Shown here: positions 34,507 to 43,406 of the stretch, in pieces | Layout of the letters: every line of letters begins with the position of its first letter | Numbering within the stretch: position 1 is the stretch's first letter | Assembly (NCBI RefSeq): GCF_000379685.1 | Contig: NZ_KB903252.1 | Coordinates: 216,434-280,433 of the forward strand | DNA: 64,000 nt | From: Catelliglobosispora koreensis DSM 44566 | Lineage (GTDB): Bacteria; Actinomycetota; Actinomycetes; Mycobacteriales; Micromonosporaceae | Direction: 5' to 3' | Program-made: the position numbers and the translations under genes | The notes under the pieces: generated by a model | Databases searched by the model: none | Told to the model about the DNA's origin: nothing | Seen by the model: only the letters and a program-made list of their open reading frames with translations

Positions 34507-35531
34507 CAGTCGAAGAAGGCTTCCGCTTCACCGTAACGGTGCGCTGGCACCGTCTTGAGTTCCCTGGTGGCCTCGGCCAGCGGGACGCGTACGATCTCGG
34601 TGCCTTGCAGGGCAACCATTTTGCCCCAGTCACCATCGTTGGCGGCGTCGATCGCCTGCAGCCCGAATCGGGTCGCCAGGACGCGGTCGAACGCGGTCGG
34701 CGTGCCACCGCGCTGCACGTGACCGAGCACGACGCAACGCGCTTCCTTGCCGGTCTGCTTCTCGATCTGGTCGGCGAGCCAGTTGCCGATGCCACCCAGG
34801 CGCACGTGGCCGAACGCGTCGAGTTCACCCGTCAGCGTGATCATGTCGCCATCGGTCGGCATCGCGCCTTCGGAGATGACGATGATCGGCGAGTAGTCGA
34901 TCTCGAACCGCTTCTGCACGTGCGCGACGACCTCACCGAGGTCGAACTTCTGCTCCGGGATCAGCACCACGTTGGCGCCACCGGCGATGCCGGCGTGCAG
35001 CGCGATCCAGCCCGCGTGACGGCCCATGACCTCGACGACCACGGCACGGTGGTGTGACTCGGCGGTGGTGTGCAGCCGGTCGATCGCCTCCATGGCGATA
35101 TTGACCGCGGTGTCGAAGCCGAAGGTGAAGTCGGTGGCACCGAGGTCGTTGTCGATGGTCTTCGGCACACCGATGACGTTGACGCCGAGGGCGTCCAGCT
35201 TGGTCGCGACACCGAGGGTGTCCTCGCCACCGATGGCGATCAGGGCGTCGACGCCGCCAGCGGCCAGGTTTTCCTTGATCTTCTCAACGCCGTTCTCAAT
35301 CTTGAACGGGTTGGTGCGCGAGGAGCGCAGGATCGTGCCGCCGCGCGGCAGAATGCCACGGACCTCTTTGATGCCAAGCGGCATCGTCTTGTTCTCTAGC
35401 GGGCCGCGCCAGCCGTCGCGAAAGCCCACGAATTCATGCCCGTAAGTCCCGACACCTTTGCGGACCACGGCGCGGATAACCGCGTTGAGACCGGGGCAGT
35501 CGCCGCCTCCAGTCAATACGCCGATACGCAT
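34506..35531 (-). CDS. 6-phosphofructokinase, probably pyrophosphate-dependent
   Basis: A 341-residue PfkA-family enzyme. Phosphate-donor motif is GGEDT (101-105) and the catalytic loop is PKTIDND (123-129). In this family Gly at the fourth position of the GGxGT motif favours ATP, while Asp there with Lys before TIDND favours pyrophosphate; this protein has Asp104 and Lys124. It therefore resembles the Amycolatopsis methanolica PPi-PFK more than mycobacterial ATP-PFK (from memory). Strong ribosome site GGGAGGACAAG. First gene of an operon with proC. Confidence 0.9.
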   Translation of the reverse strand: MRIGVLTGGGDCPGLNAVIRAVVRKGVGTYGHEFVGFRDGWRGPLENKTMPLGIKEVRGILPRGGTILRSSRTNPFKIENGVEKIKENLAAGGVDALIAIGGEDTLGVATKLDALGVNVIGVPKTIDNDLGATDFTFGFDTAVNIAMEAIDRLHTTAESHHRAVVVEVMGRHAGWIALHAGIAGGANVVLIPEQKFDLGEVVAHVQKRFEIDYSPIIVISEGAMPTDGDMITLTGELDAFGHVRLGGIGNWLADQIEKQTGKEARCVVLGHVQRGGTPTAFDRVLATRFGLQAIDAANDGDWGKMVALQGTEIVRVPLAEATRELKTVPAHRYGEAEAFFD

Positions 35532-35613
35532 GTTTCTTGTCCTCCCATGAGGGGATGGATAGCTGGTTCGGCGTCGTTGCCGTGCACGTCGGCACTATAC
35601 CGAAACACCAGCG

Positions 35614-36111
35614 TTACGCAGCTTTCAGAACCCGCCAGCGCGCGAGATTGTGCCGCGCGTCGGCCAGGGCGTCATGCCTGGCGCTAGCCGCCGCGGGAAG
35701 CACCGGCTGCCCTTTGTCGTCCCACAGTTGGCGCAGTTCTTTGGTGAATCTTGGGACCACTCGCGGCAGCGCCGGCATCGCTCCCCATAACTGACATAAC
35801 GCCACATGGTCGTAGGCGCCATACCAAGCCCAGAGCTCCATCGTTTCACCGGGACGCCCCCGCAGCGGCTCGGTGAGGAAATCCAGCAACTCGTCGCGGA
35901 TCCTTAGACGCGAGCGCCAGGCCTTATTGGCCGGGGATGGCAGCTGGTTGAGGACGTTATCGCGTACCCAGGGAATGGCTTTCTTGGGATCGAATTCTGT
36001 GGATACCGCGTAGAACTCGCGGCCGTTTTCGTCCACAACGCCAATCGAGACCAGCTCTATCGTGGTCCCATCCTCGATAAATTCACAATCATAGAAGTAT
36101 GGGTACGCCAT
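35614..36111 (-). CDS. 3'-5' exoribonuclease, Rv2179c type (DEDD fold)
   Basis: 165 residues. DEDD-type catalytic acids are visible: YDCEFIEDG (Asp, Glu), AWYGAYDHVALCQ (Asp) and SARHDALADARHNL (His, Asp). Matches Rv2179c, an RNase T-like 3'-exoribonuclease that trims 3' overhangs. Length is normal. The start is 28 bases from that of the divergent DUF1028 gene, so both promoters share a short gap. Confidence 0.9.
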   Translation of the reverse strand: MAYPYFYDCEFIEDGTTIELVSIGVVDENGREFYAVSTEFDPKKAIPWVRDNVLNQLPSPANKAWRSRLRIRDELLDFLTEPLRGRPGETMELWAWYGAYDHVALCQLWGAMPALPRVVPRFTKELRQLWDDKGQPVLPAAASARHDALADARHNLARWRVLKAA

Positions 36112-36139
36112 CAGCCCTCACCTGGTTTATCTTGCGCGC

Positions 36140-36955
36140 ATGACGTTCTCGATAGTCGCGCGTTCCGCTGACGGGTCCGCACACGGGGTCGCGGTGGCGA
36201 GCAAATTCCTGGCCGTGGGCGCCGCCGTCCCCGCCGCACAGGCCGCCACCGGTGCCCTGGCCACCCAGTCTTACGCCAATCTCGCCTATCGCCCACAGGG
36301 GCTGGCACTTCTGAGCACGGGAGTGTCCGCGGCGGACACCGTCGCGGGACTGACCGCGGCTGACCCCGGGCGAGCCCAGCGGCAGCTGGGCGTGGTCGGG
36401 GTCAGCGGCGACGGGGCGACGTACACGGGTACGAACTGCCACGGCTGGGCCGGCGGCCTCGCCGGGGACGGATTCGCCATCCAGGGCAACATCCTGACCG
36501 GCCCCGAGGTGGTGGAGGCGATGCGGGACGCCTGGCTGGCCTCTGAGCTGCCGTTCGCGCAACGCCTGCTCGCCGCCCTGACCGCGGGCGACGCGGCCGG
36601 TGGGGACAAACGTGGACGGCAAAGCGCGGCTCTGCTGGTCGTTGCCCCCGGCCAAGGTTACGGCGGCACTTCAGACGTGGTCGTTGACCTGCGCGTGGAC
36701 GATCATCTTGACCCATGCAGCGAGATGGCCCGCCTGCTCGACATCCACGAGCTGCTTTTCGGCAAGCCAGATCCGTCTACTTTGCTCGACCTGTCCGGTG
36801 AGCTAGCTCTTGAAGTGCGCGCGCTGCTTAACGCCGAAGGCGACCTTGACGCCGCTCTGGCCGACTGGGCCGGTGTGGAGAACCTCGAGGAGCGGATGGT
36901 CCCCGGCAAGGTGGACCCGATCGTGCTCAAGCACCTGCGGCGCTCAGCCCAGTAG
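36140..36955 (+). CDS. DUF1028 (Ntn-hydrolase-like) protein
   Basis: 271 residues. Starts TFSIVARSADGSAHGVAVASKFLAVG; later QSYANLAYRPQGLALL, GDGFAIQGNILTG and GGDKRGRQSAALLVV, all diagnostic of DUF1028, which has an Ntn-hydrolase-like fold and no proven reaction. The C-terminal 60 residues form the extra domain often seen in this family. Leaderless start likely (TATCTT six bases before the ATG). It overlaps the convergent kinase-like gene by 12 bases. Confidence 0.88.
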   Translation: MTFSIVARSADGSAHGVAVASKFLAVGAAVPAAQAATGALATQSYANLAYRPQGLALLSTGVSAADTVAGLTAADPGRAQRQLGVVGVSGDGATYTGTNCHGWAGGLAGDGFAIQGNILTGPEVVEAMRDAWLASELPFAQRLLAALTAGDAAGGDKRGRQSAALLVVAPGQGYGGTSDVVVDLRVDDHLDPCSEMARLLDIHELLFGKPDPSTLLDLSGELALEVRALLNAEGDLDAALADWAGVENLEERMVPGKVDPIVLKHLRRSAQ

Positions 36956-37885
36956 GGCTTCCCTAGCTTGGGCGAGTCCCTGCATGTCATCCACTGTGGA
37001 CTCACTCGCGAGCCGGCGGGCGAAGTAGTCGGCCCGGGCGGCCCAGCGCAGCTGCAGCAGCGTGGGCAGGGCCGACTCGATCTCCGGCTTGGGCACGACT
37101 CCTGCCGAGCTGTAGGCGTCGAGCAGGTCGCCCGCCTGGGCGGTGCCGCCCGCGTACATGACCGCGGTGGCCAGGTCGTAGAGCAGCGGGCCGATGCACA
37201 CGTGACCCCAGCCGACGACGCCAACGCGGCCCGTCTCGTGGTCGAGGAGGAACGCGGCTGGCCGTGGGTCGCCGTGCAGGCAGCCAAACGTGAGCCGGTC
37301 GAGGACGGTCAGCTTCTCGAACGCTTCGACCGCTCGGCGGACGGCTGGCCCGAGCCACGAATAGGCCGGGCGGTGGACCGCCTCGGCGCGCAGCGTCTGC
37401 CACGGCCCCAGGCCGGAATGGGTGAATGTGGACAGTGCGCGCTGACAGGCGGCGAGCCGGTCACCCCACCAGAGTTGGTCGACTGGGTCAAGCGGGTCGA
37501 TGGGCTTTCCGTCCACGAAACGCAATAACACCAGGAGCGGCGGGCCTAACGTGGGCAAGCCCACAGACGGCAATTCCATCGTGTCAGCGGACTCGAGCCC
37601 ATTCTGACCGCCCTGCGTCCTGATCTGTTGCGTGAGCGCCCCGTCTATGCAGCGCAGCGGGGGTCCAGCCGGGTAACCAGCGCGCTCCAGATGCTCCGAA
37701 GCGGACAGTCCAGCCTCAAGTTGTGGTCGCCGTGAGTAACTGACTACTTTCGCTACGTAGCGATTTTGCCCTTCAGTAACCAACCAGGCATGTGAGTCCA
37801 CCTCTCCGGTCAACGGAGTGAGCCCATCTGGCTGAAGGTGCCATGACGTGCGAAGTACTGCCCGGATCGTATGGTCAGCCAGCAC
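36944..37885 (-). CDS. Aminoglycoside-phosphotransferase-fold protein with eroded active site
   Basis: About 313 residues of the APH/choline-kinase fold: N-lobe TGEVDSHAWLV...RYVAKVV with the ATP-binding Lys, C-lobe FGCLHGDPRPAAFLLD. The Brenner motif HGDxxxxN reads HGDPRPAA, lacking Asn, and the metal-binding Asp of the following strand (usually IDW) is Gly in VVGWGHV. Kinase activity is therefore doubtful. GTG at 37885 follows CATAAT by six bases; ATG 37927 is the alternative. Monocistronic. A TCCACTGTGGA palindrome is at 36990-37000. Confidence 0.8.
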   Translation of the reverse strand: MLADHTIRAVLRTSWHLQPDGLTPLTGEVDSHAWLVTEGQNRYVAKVVSYSRRPQLEAGLSASEHLERAGYPAGPPLRCIDGALTQQIRTQGGQNGLESADTMELPSVGLPTLGPPLLVLLRFVDGKPIDPLDPVDQLWWGDRLAACQRALSTFTHSGLGPWQTLRAEAVHRPAYSWLGPAVRRAVEAFEKLTVLDRLTFGCLHGDPRPAAFLLDHETGRVGVVGWGHVCIGPLLYDLATAVMYAGGTAQAGDLLDAYSSAGVVPKPEIESALPTLLQLRWAARADYFARRLASESTVDDMQGLAQAREALLG

Positions 37886-38105
37886 TCGCGGATTATGGCA
37901 CGTGTTGCGCAACCTAGTAATCGGCATAAAGACTGTACCGGCTAGCTACGCCACGCCGGCTGACGCGGCCTTACGGCCGCAGACGTTGGATGCCGGTTTG
38001 GCTCCAGGGGGTAGACGGCACGGCATAGCCGGGTGATGATCTGACATGCCCGGGTGTGGGGCGCTGGCTGGGGAAACAGCCGGCGTGGCAAGAAGGGGAT
38101 ATGGG

Positions 38106-38798
38106 GTGGACACACGCAGCGGCGAGCCCGCGGACGCTTTGACCGGCGTCGAGATGTTTGCTGGGCTCGAGCCAGAGGTGCGGCAGCGCGTTATCGCGGC
38201 GGCCGTGCCGAGACAGTTCCGCAAAGGACAGTTGCTGTTCGTGGAAAACGACCCGGGCGAATCCCTCATCGTGCTCAAGCGCGGTTCGGTGGCGGTCTTC
38301 CGGACCTCGCCGACTGGCGAACGTGCCGTGCTCAGCGTGCTGCGCCCGCCGGAGGTGCTCGGCGAGGTGTCGCTTTTGGACGGATCGGCGCGCTCACTGT
38401 CGGCCGAAGCGCTCGAAGACTGTGCCGCCCTTGCCCTTTCGCGTGGCGCGTTTATGGAGCTGATTCACGCCAACCCACGCATTCTCGACGCTGTCATGCG
38501 CTCGCTTGGAGCGCTCATCCGCCGCCTGACGGAGCAGAACGCCGACCACGTGTTCCTTGACCTGCCTGGACGCGTTGCCAAGACGCTCGTCAGGCTCGCC
38601 GGTGAAAGCCAGGCTCCGATGATCACGATTGAGCTGAACCAGAGTCAGCTGGCCGAGATGGCCGGTGGCTCGCGGCAAAGCGTCAACCAGGCCATTGGCT
38701 CGTTCGCGAGCCGGGGCTGGCTGCGCACCGAGGGCCGGCGCATCGTCGTCATGGACGTGCCCGCCCTGCGCCGCAGAGCAGGAATGGCGGAGCGCTAA
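38106..38798 (+). CDS. Crp/Fnr-family transcriptional regulator
   Basis: 230 residues: N-terminal cyclic-nucleotide-binding-like barrel (FRKGQLLFVENDPGESLIVLKRGSVAVFR, PPEVLGEVSLLDGSARSLSAEAL), dimer helix, and C-terminal winged helix (LNQSQLAEMAGGSRQSVNQAIGSFASRGWLRTEGRRIVV). The FGExxxL...RS-type phosphate cassette is present as LGEVSLLDGSARS, so cAMP binding is plausible. GTG at 38106 has AAGGGG upstream. A large cyclase-like gene lies about 400 bases downstream on the same strand, suggesting a functional link. Confidence 0.9.
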   Translation: MDTRSGEPADALTGVEMFAGLEPEVRQRVIAAAVPRQFRKGQLLFVENDPGESLIVLKRGSVAVFRTSPTGERAVLSVLRPPEVLGEVSLLDGSARSLSAEALEDCAALALSRGAFMELIHANPRILDAVMRSLGALIRRLTEQNADHVFLDLPGRVAKTLVRLAGESQAPMITIELNQSQLAEMAGGSRQSVNQAIGSFASRGWLRTEGRRIVVMDVPALRRRAGMAER

Positions 38799-38808
38799 CG
38801 CTCCGCCA
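38785..38808 (+). terminator. Terminator overlapping the Crp-like gene stop
   Basis: TGGCGGAGCG (38785-38794), loop CTAA containing the stop codon, and CGCTCCGCCA (38799-38808): a perfect 10-bp stem with tetraloop. Confidence 0.75.
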
Positions 38809-38838
38809 CCCCCCCGCTTACATGGCTTTGGCTGACGC

Positions 38839-39108
38839 CTAGGCGTTGCCGTCGTCATCAGGCTCGCTGGTCGGGCTCGTCCAGTCGTCCTTCTCGTTGT
38901 CCGGATCGCTCGTGGGGCTGGTCCAGGTGGGGTCAGCCTCGGGATCGCTGGTCGGGCTGGTCCAGGTTGGCGTTGGATCGGTCATGTTCATCACCACTCC
39001 TTGCTCTTCTAATTCCGCGAGGGTCACCGCATCGATGTCCACAAGCTCACCCGCGCCATGAGGCACCCCGAAAGGGTCAGTCCAGGCGAGCGCCAGCCGC
39101 ACCAACAT
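38839..39108 (-). CDS. Small protein with three WTSPTSDP-type repeats
   Basis: 89 residues. The N-terminal 40 (LVRLALAWTDPFGVPHGAGELVDI...LAELEEQGVV) look folded. The C-terminal half is three repeats TWTSPTSDP-EADP, TWTSPTSDP-DNEKDD, WTSPTSEP-DDDGNA, alternating Thr/Ser with acidic residues. Repeated short hydroxyl/acid cores recall multi-core RiPP precursors such as graspetides, but no ATP-grasp ligase or other modifying enzyme is near. ATG at 39108 has GGAGG eight bases upstream; GTG 39123 is the alternative. It lies between the Crp-like and cyclase genes, on the opposite strand to both. Function unknown. Confidence 0.72.
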   Translation of the reverse strand: MLVRLALAWTDPFGVPHGAGELVDIDAVTLAELEEQGVVMNMTDPTPTWTSPTSDPEADPTWTSPTSDPDNEKDDWTSPTSEPDDDGNA

Positions 39109-39221
39109 CGCAAGGGCCTCCACGCGTTCATTAGCGATCAGTGCGACGAAACTTTAGCCGCGCGGCCGTTTTTTGAAAGGGCCTTGTCGGTTTGGCTACA
39201 CCTGTAGCTGGGTGACCGCTG

Positions 39222-42200
39222 GTGGGAGATACTGAACGTCCCGCAAGACCTGGTGGAGATGTGAACAGCACAACCTGTGGTAACTGCTCCCGCGTGGCCG
39301 GCCCTGAGGACAGATTCTGCGCCGGCTGCGGGGCTGGACTTACCCGAAACTGCTTCCAATGTGGACGGTCGCTGCCCACCGACGCCTCTTTCTGCACCTC
39401 TTGCGGAGCCCCGGTCACCGTCACCACGGCCACCAAAATCGAGGACCGCCGCCGGATCACCGTGCTGTTCATCGATATGGCCGGCTTCACCAAAATCTCC
39501 GAGTGGGCCGACCCTGAGCAGATCCGCAATTTCCAGCAGGAATACTTCGCGACGGTCCGCGAGGTCATGCGGCAATACGGTGGCGTGGTCGAGAAATACA
39601 TCGGTGACGCGGTCATGGCCGTGTTCGGTGCTCCTATCGCGACAGAGGATGACCCGCTGCGTGCGGTGCGCGCCGGGCTGGAAGCCCAGCGGGTGCTTAG
39701 CCGCGGCAAGCTCGGCGATTCGGCCGCTTTCCGGGTTGGCATCGCCAGCGGTGAAGCGGTAGTTGAGCTGTCTGCGATGCGCGAAGGTGGCCAGGGCATG
39801 GTGTCCGGTGACGTCGTCGCGACCGCGTCGCGGATGCAGACCGCCGCACCGGAAGGCGGCGTGCTCGTCTGCGACATCACGATGGAAGCGACGAAGCACG
39901 AGATCGAATACGCCGAACAACCTCTGCTGACCTTGCGCGGGCGCAGCACGCCGCGGCGGCTTTTTCTTGCCCTGTCAGCGAAACTGCACCGCCGCGACCG
40001 CGACGAGTCCACCCCGATGGTCAACCGCGAGCAGGAGCGCGGGCTGCTCATCACCGCTTTGCACCGGATGATCCGCGACCGCAGCCCGCAGCTGGTCACC
40101 ATCTTCGGCCCGGCCGGCATCGGCAAGAGCCGCATTCTGCGCGAGCTGGCCCGGCACGCGGCCACCATCCCCGGCACGAAGGTGAACTGGCGCACCGGCC
40201 ATTGCCCGCCATTTGGCGAAAACGTCACCTACGCGGCCCTGGCCGAAATCGTCAAGAGCCAGCTCGGCATGCTCGACACCGACGACGAGGCGACCACTCG
40301 CTCGCGTTTGGACAGTGCGCTGCGCAACATCGCCACCGCTCAGGAAGCGGCCCGTCTCGCCGACGCCCTTGGCCCCCTGATCGGTCTGCCCTCAGCCGGT
40401 TTGAACCCCGACGAGACCGAGTCGGCGTGGCGCCGGTTCCTGCTCGCGATGGCGGCCGCTGAGCCAACAGTGCTCGTGTTCGAGGACATGCACTGGGCCG
40501 ATGACAAGATGCTGCGCCTGGTCGAGATGCTGAGCAGTCTTGGCTCCGGAGTGCCGTTGCTCATTGTGGCCACGGCCCGGCCAGAATTGCGTGAGCGCCG
40601 TCCAGATTGGGCAAACGCGGTCACCGGTGCGGTGTCGCTGTCCCTGGGGCCGATGCACGACGAGCACATCGCGACCATGTGCGGCTTGATGTTTGGCCAG
40701 GCCGTGTTCCCAGACGAGAGCGTCGCTCCGCTCGTCGAGCTAGCCGGGGGCAACCCGCTCTACGCCCACGAATTCGTGCGGATGCTGGTCGAGCGCGGTG
40801 AGCTGCGCCCGATCGGCGAATACTGGACGCTCAGTGATCCCAACCGTGCGCCGATGCCGCAGACCGTGCAGGCCGTTATCGCCAACCGCCTCGATCTGCT
40901 CGACCACATGGACCGGTCGGTACTGCAAGCGGCCGCCGTGGTGGGCACGTCGTTTTGGCCCGGGGCGGTAGCGGCGGCACTGAACAACAGCATCGACGTG
41001 GTGACCAGATCGCTGGAACGCTTGCAGCAGCGCGATTTGGTGCAAGCGCGCGGGACGTCGGCGATGGCGGGCCAGACGGAGTACGGGTTCCGGCACATCC
41101 TCGTGCGTGACGTTTGCTACCAACGGCTTCCGCGTCGCGAGCGGGTCAGCCGCCACGAACGCGCGGCGGACTGGATCGAGCAGGTCGTGGGCAACCGCGA
41201 CACCGACCTCGCCGAAGTGCTGGCTAACCACCGGTGGGCCGCGCATGAGATCGCCCGCACGCTCGGCATGGAAACGGCGCCCTATGCCGCGGCCGCGCGC
41301 AGTGCTCTGCAACGTGCGGCCCGGCGCGCCTATCGCCTCAACGCCCTCGACGCGGCCTCGACGGCGATCGGCCGGGCACTGGGCCTGCAACTGGGTGAGG
41401 ACCCGGCTCTGGAACTGCTGGCGGCCGAGTTCGCGTTGTTCCGCGACGGTGACGCGTTCCTCAACAACGGTGGGCTGGAAAAACTCAACCGCCTCGCCAA
41501 GGACCTCGTGCAGGCCAAGGACGAAAGCGGCGCTGCCCGTGCGCTGACCCTCCTCGGCTCGGCGGCCTGGGCCCGCGCTGACCGTAACGCCGCACTGTCC
41601 TATCTGGACGAAGCTGTCAACCGGTACGAGTCGTTGCCCGAGAATCTCGACCAGGCCGAAGCGCTGCTTGAGCTGGCCCGTGTGCACATGACGAACTTCG
41701 AGACCACACCGGCCATCGCGGCGGCCGAAGCGGCGGCTGACATCGCCGACCGGCTCGCCCTCGCCGAGGTCAGCGGCAACGCCCGCATCACGTCTGCCAC
41801 CGCGCGCTGCTTCGCCGGGGACCCCGACGGTCCCGCCGAACTGGCCGCCGTTACCGCACACGCCCGCTCGCACGGGCTGGTTTGCCAGCGCCGCGCGATG
41901 CAGAACCTCGCCTGGGCGACCCTCGAAGAAGGTGACCTGACCGGGCACGACCGCATCCTCGCCGAACGCGACCGCATCACCAACCGCGGGCTGACCCTGT
42001 CGTCCTATCAGGACGCGGTCAACGCCTTCTTCGCCGGTGACTGGCAAGCCCAGATCGACGAGATGGAACGCACGATGCGGTTGCCCAGCAACGAATGGGA
42101 CCCTAACGCGGTGCTGACCACCGCCTGGATTCGCGAGATCCGGGGCGAAGAGGCAGCCGACGCCGCGGTCGAAAGCATCCTGCACAACGCGCGGCAGAGC

Positions 42201-42662
42201 GGCTTTCACCGGCCGCTGCGTAGCGCCACCGCGCACGCCGCACTCCTGCGGGCACTGCAAAACCGCAACGACGACGCATTGGCACTTTTGTCCGAATTGG
42301 ACGATGACTGGCGTAAAGCGATCGCGCTTCCGTTCGGCGAATGGGTCGCCGCCGCTGGACATGCCGCTCACCTGCTCGGCGAGCCGGGCAGAGCGAAGTT
42401 CGCCGCGATGATGCAGCTGTCTCCCCGGCGCACGCCCTGGGTCGACGCGGCGGTCGCCACGGTCCAGGGCGACCATCGCCTCGCCGCCGCCATCTATCAG
42501 CGGATCGGCGACACCACCGACCAGATGCTGTCACTGGCCTGGGGAGCGCGGGCCGGGCAACTGTCCGCTTCGGACGAAGCCGAGTTGCGCGACTTCGCCG
42601 AGCGCAACAAGGCGAAACTGCTCGCGCCGGTCACCGTTAAGCGGGGGCGGCGGCCAGCTTGA
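39222..42662 (+). CDS. Zinc-ribbon / class III cyclase-like / AAA ATPase / TPR protein
   Basis: 1146 residues. Two N-terminal zinc ribbons (CGNC...CAGC near 19-36, CFQC...CTSC near 44-61) precede a class III nucleotide cyclase domain (about 78-215) with metal Asp85 and Asp129, and Lys125. The transition-state Asn position is Ala200 while Arg204 is kept, so activity may be low or lost. Then comes a STAND-type ATPase with GPAGIGKS (296-303) and VLVFEDMHWAD Walker B, followed by about 500 residues of TPR-like helices. Such proteins are large signal-integration ATPases of mycobacteria and relatives. GTG start at 39222; GTG 39261 is possible. Nearby Crp-like gene suggests a cAMP circuit. Confidence 0.88.
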   Translation: MGDTERPARPGGDVNSTTCGNCSRVAGPEDRFCAGCGAGLTRNCFQCGRSLPTDASFCTSCGAPVTVTTATKIEDRRRITVLFIDMAGFTKISEWADPEQIRNFQQEYFATVREVMRQYGGVVEKYIGDAVMAVFGAPIATEDDPLRAVRAGLEAQRVLSRGKLGDSAAFRVGIASGEAVVELSAMREGGQGMVSGDVVATASRMQTAAPEGGVLVCDITMEATKHEIEYAEQPLLTLRGRSTPRRLFLALSAKLHRRDRDESTPMVNREQERGLLITALHRMIRDRSPQLVTIFGPAGIGKSRILRELARHAATIPGTKVNWRTGHCPPFGENVTYAALAEIVKSQLGMLDTDDEATTRSRLDSALRNIATAQEAARLADALGPLIGLPSAGLNPDETESAWRRFLLAMAAAEPTVLVFEDMHWADDKMLRLVEMLSSLGSGVPLLIVATARPELRERRPDWANAVTGAVSLSLGPMHDEHIATMCGLMFGQAVFPDESVAPLVELAGGNPLYAHEFVRMLVERGELRPIGEYWTLSDPNRAPMPQTVQAVIANRLDLLDHMDRSVLQAAAVVGTSFWPGAVAAALNNSIDVVTRSLERLQQRDLVQARGTSAMAGQTEYGFRHILVRDVCYQRLPRRERVSRHERAADWIEQVVGNRDTDLAEVLANHRWAAHEIARTLGMETAPYAAAARSALQRAARRAYRLNALDAASTAIGRALGLQLGEDPALELLAAEFALFRDGDAFLNNGGLEKLNRLAKDLVQAKDESGAARALTLLGSAAWARADRNAALSYLDEAVNRYESLPENLDQAEALLELARVHMTNFETTPAIAAAEAAADIADRLALAEVSGNARITSATARCFAGDPDGPAELAAVTAHARSHGLVCQRRAMQNLAWATLEEGDLTGHDRILAERDRITNRGLTLSSYQDAVNAFFAGDWQAQIDEMERTMRLPSNEWDPNAVLTTAWIREIRGEEAADAAVESILHNARQSGFHRPLRSATAHAALLRALQNRNDDALALLSELDDDWRKAIALPFGEWVAAAGHAAHLLGEPGRAKFAAMMQLSPRRTPWVDAAVATVQGDHRLAAAIYQRIGDTTDQMLSLAWGARAGQLSASDEAELRDFAERNKAKLLAPVTVKRGRRPA

Positions 42663-43362
42663 GCTTCTGCGCGTAGACATCAACGTATTCGCGCCCGGAC
42701 AGTTCCATCAGCTCATACATGATCTCGTCGGTGATCGCGCGCTCCACCATGCGATCCCCCGCTTTGCCCGCGTAACGCGAGAATTGCATCGGCGCGCCGA
42801 ACCGGATTTTGACCCGCATCAGCTTCGGCACCAGTTTGCCTGTCGGCTGAATGACATCTGTGTTCAGCATCGCCACCGGGATCACCGGTGCGCCGCTTTC
42901 CAGAGCCAACCTGGCGACACCCGTCTTGCCACGGTAAAGCCGGCCGTCAGGCGACCTGGTGCCCTCGGGATAGATGCCCGCGATCTCGCCGGAACGCAGC
43001 ACACGCAGCTGCGTGTCCAGGGCGGCACGCGCGGCGTCGCCACCCGTGCGGTCGACAGGGATGCAGCCCGTCGCCGTGAAGAACATCTTCGTCAGCCAGC
43101 CTTTCAGGCCAGTACCCGTGAAATATTCGGCCTTGGCGACGAAAGTCACCCGGCGCTTAACCACGAGCGGCATGAAAATCGAGTCCGAAAAGGACAGATG
43201 GTTTCCGGCCAGAATGGCCGGCCCGGAGGCGGGGACGTTTTTCAGCCCGTCGACCTGCGGACGGAAGATCAGCCGCAGAATCGGGCCTAGGACGATGTAC
43301 TTCAAAAGCCAGTAGAACACGTATGACCCACCGGTGCTCGAAGGATAGGGATCGGTTGGCAT
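42637..43362 (-). CDS. 1-acylglycerol-3-phosphate O-acyltransferase (PlsC family)
   Basis: About 241 residues. Motif I is NHLSFSDS (His-x4-Asp), motif III is YPEGTRSPDGRLYRGKTGVARLAL, and GAPVIPVAMLNTD is motif IV. It would acylate lysophosphatidate or a related acceptor at the membrane. Matches Rv2182c by position. ATG at 43362 is chosen because conserved sequence starts just after it; the frame is open further upstream but overlaps the divergent gene. The 3' end overlaps the cyclase gene by 26 bases. Confidence 0.92.
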   Translation of the reverse strand: MPTDPYPSSTGGSYVFYWLLKYIVLGPILRLIFRPQVDGLKNVPASGPAILAGNHLSFSDSIFMPLVVKRRVTFVAKAEYFTGTGLKGWLTKMFFTATGCIPVDRTGGDAARAALDTQLRVLRSGEIAGIYPEGTRSPDGRLYRGKTGVARLALESGAPVIPVAMLNTDVIQPTGKLVPKLMRVKIRFGAPMQFSRYAGKAGDRMVERAITDEIMYELMELSGREYVDVYAQKLKLAAAPA

Positions 43363-43406
43363 GAGCCTACTGCCGCGAACGGCGATTCTCGTGTCAGACT
43401 GGACCG

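Noticed and set aside
36944-37885. Aminoglycoside resistance gene
   Set aside because: Key metal-binding residues of the phosphotransferase motif are missing and the context is housekeeping.
40740-42476. 578-codon antisense frame in the TPR part of the cyclase-like gene
   Set aside because: No recognisable motif; Arg/His/Gly-rich shadow of a strong sense gene.
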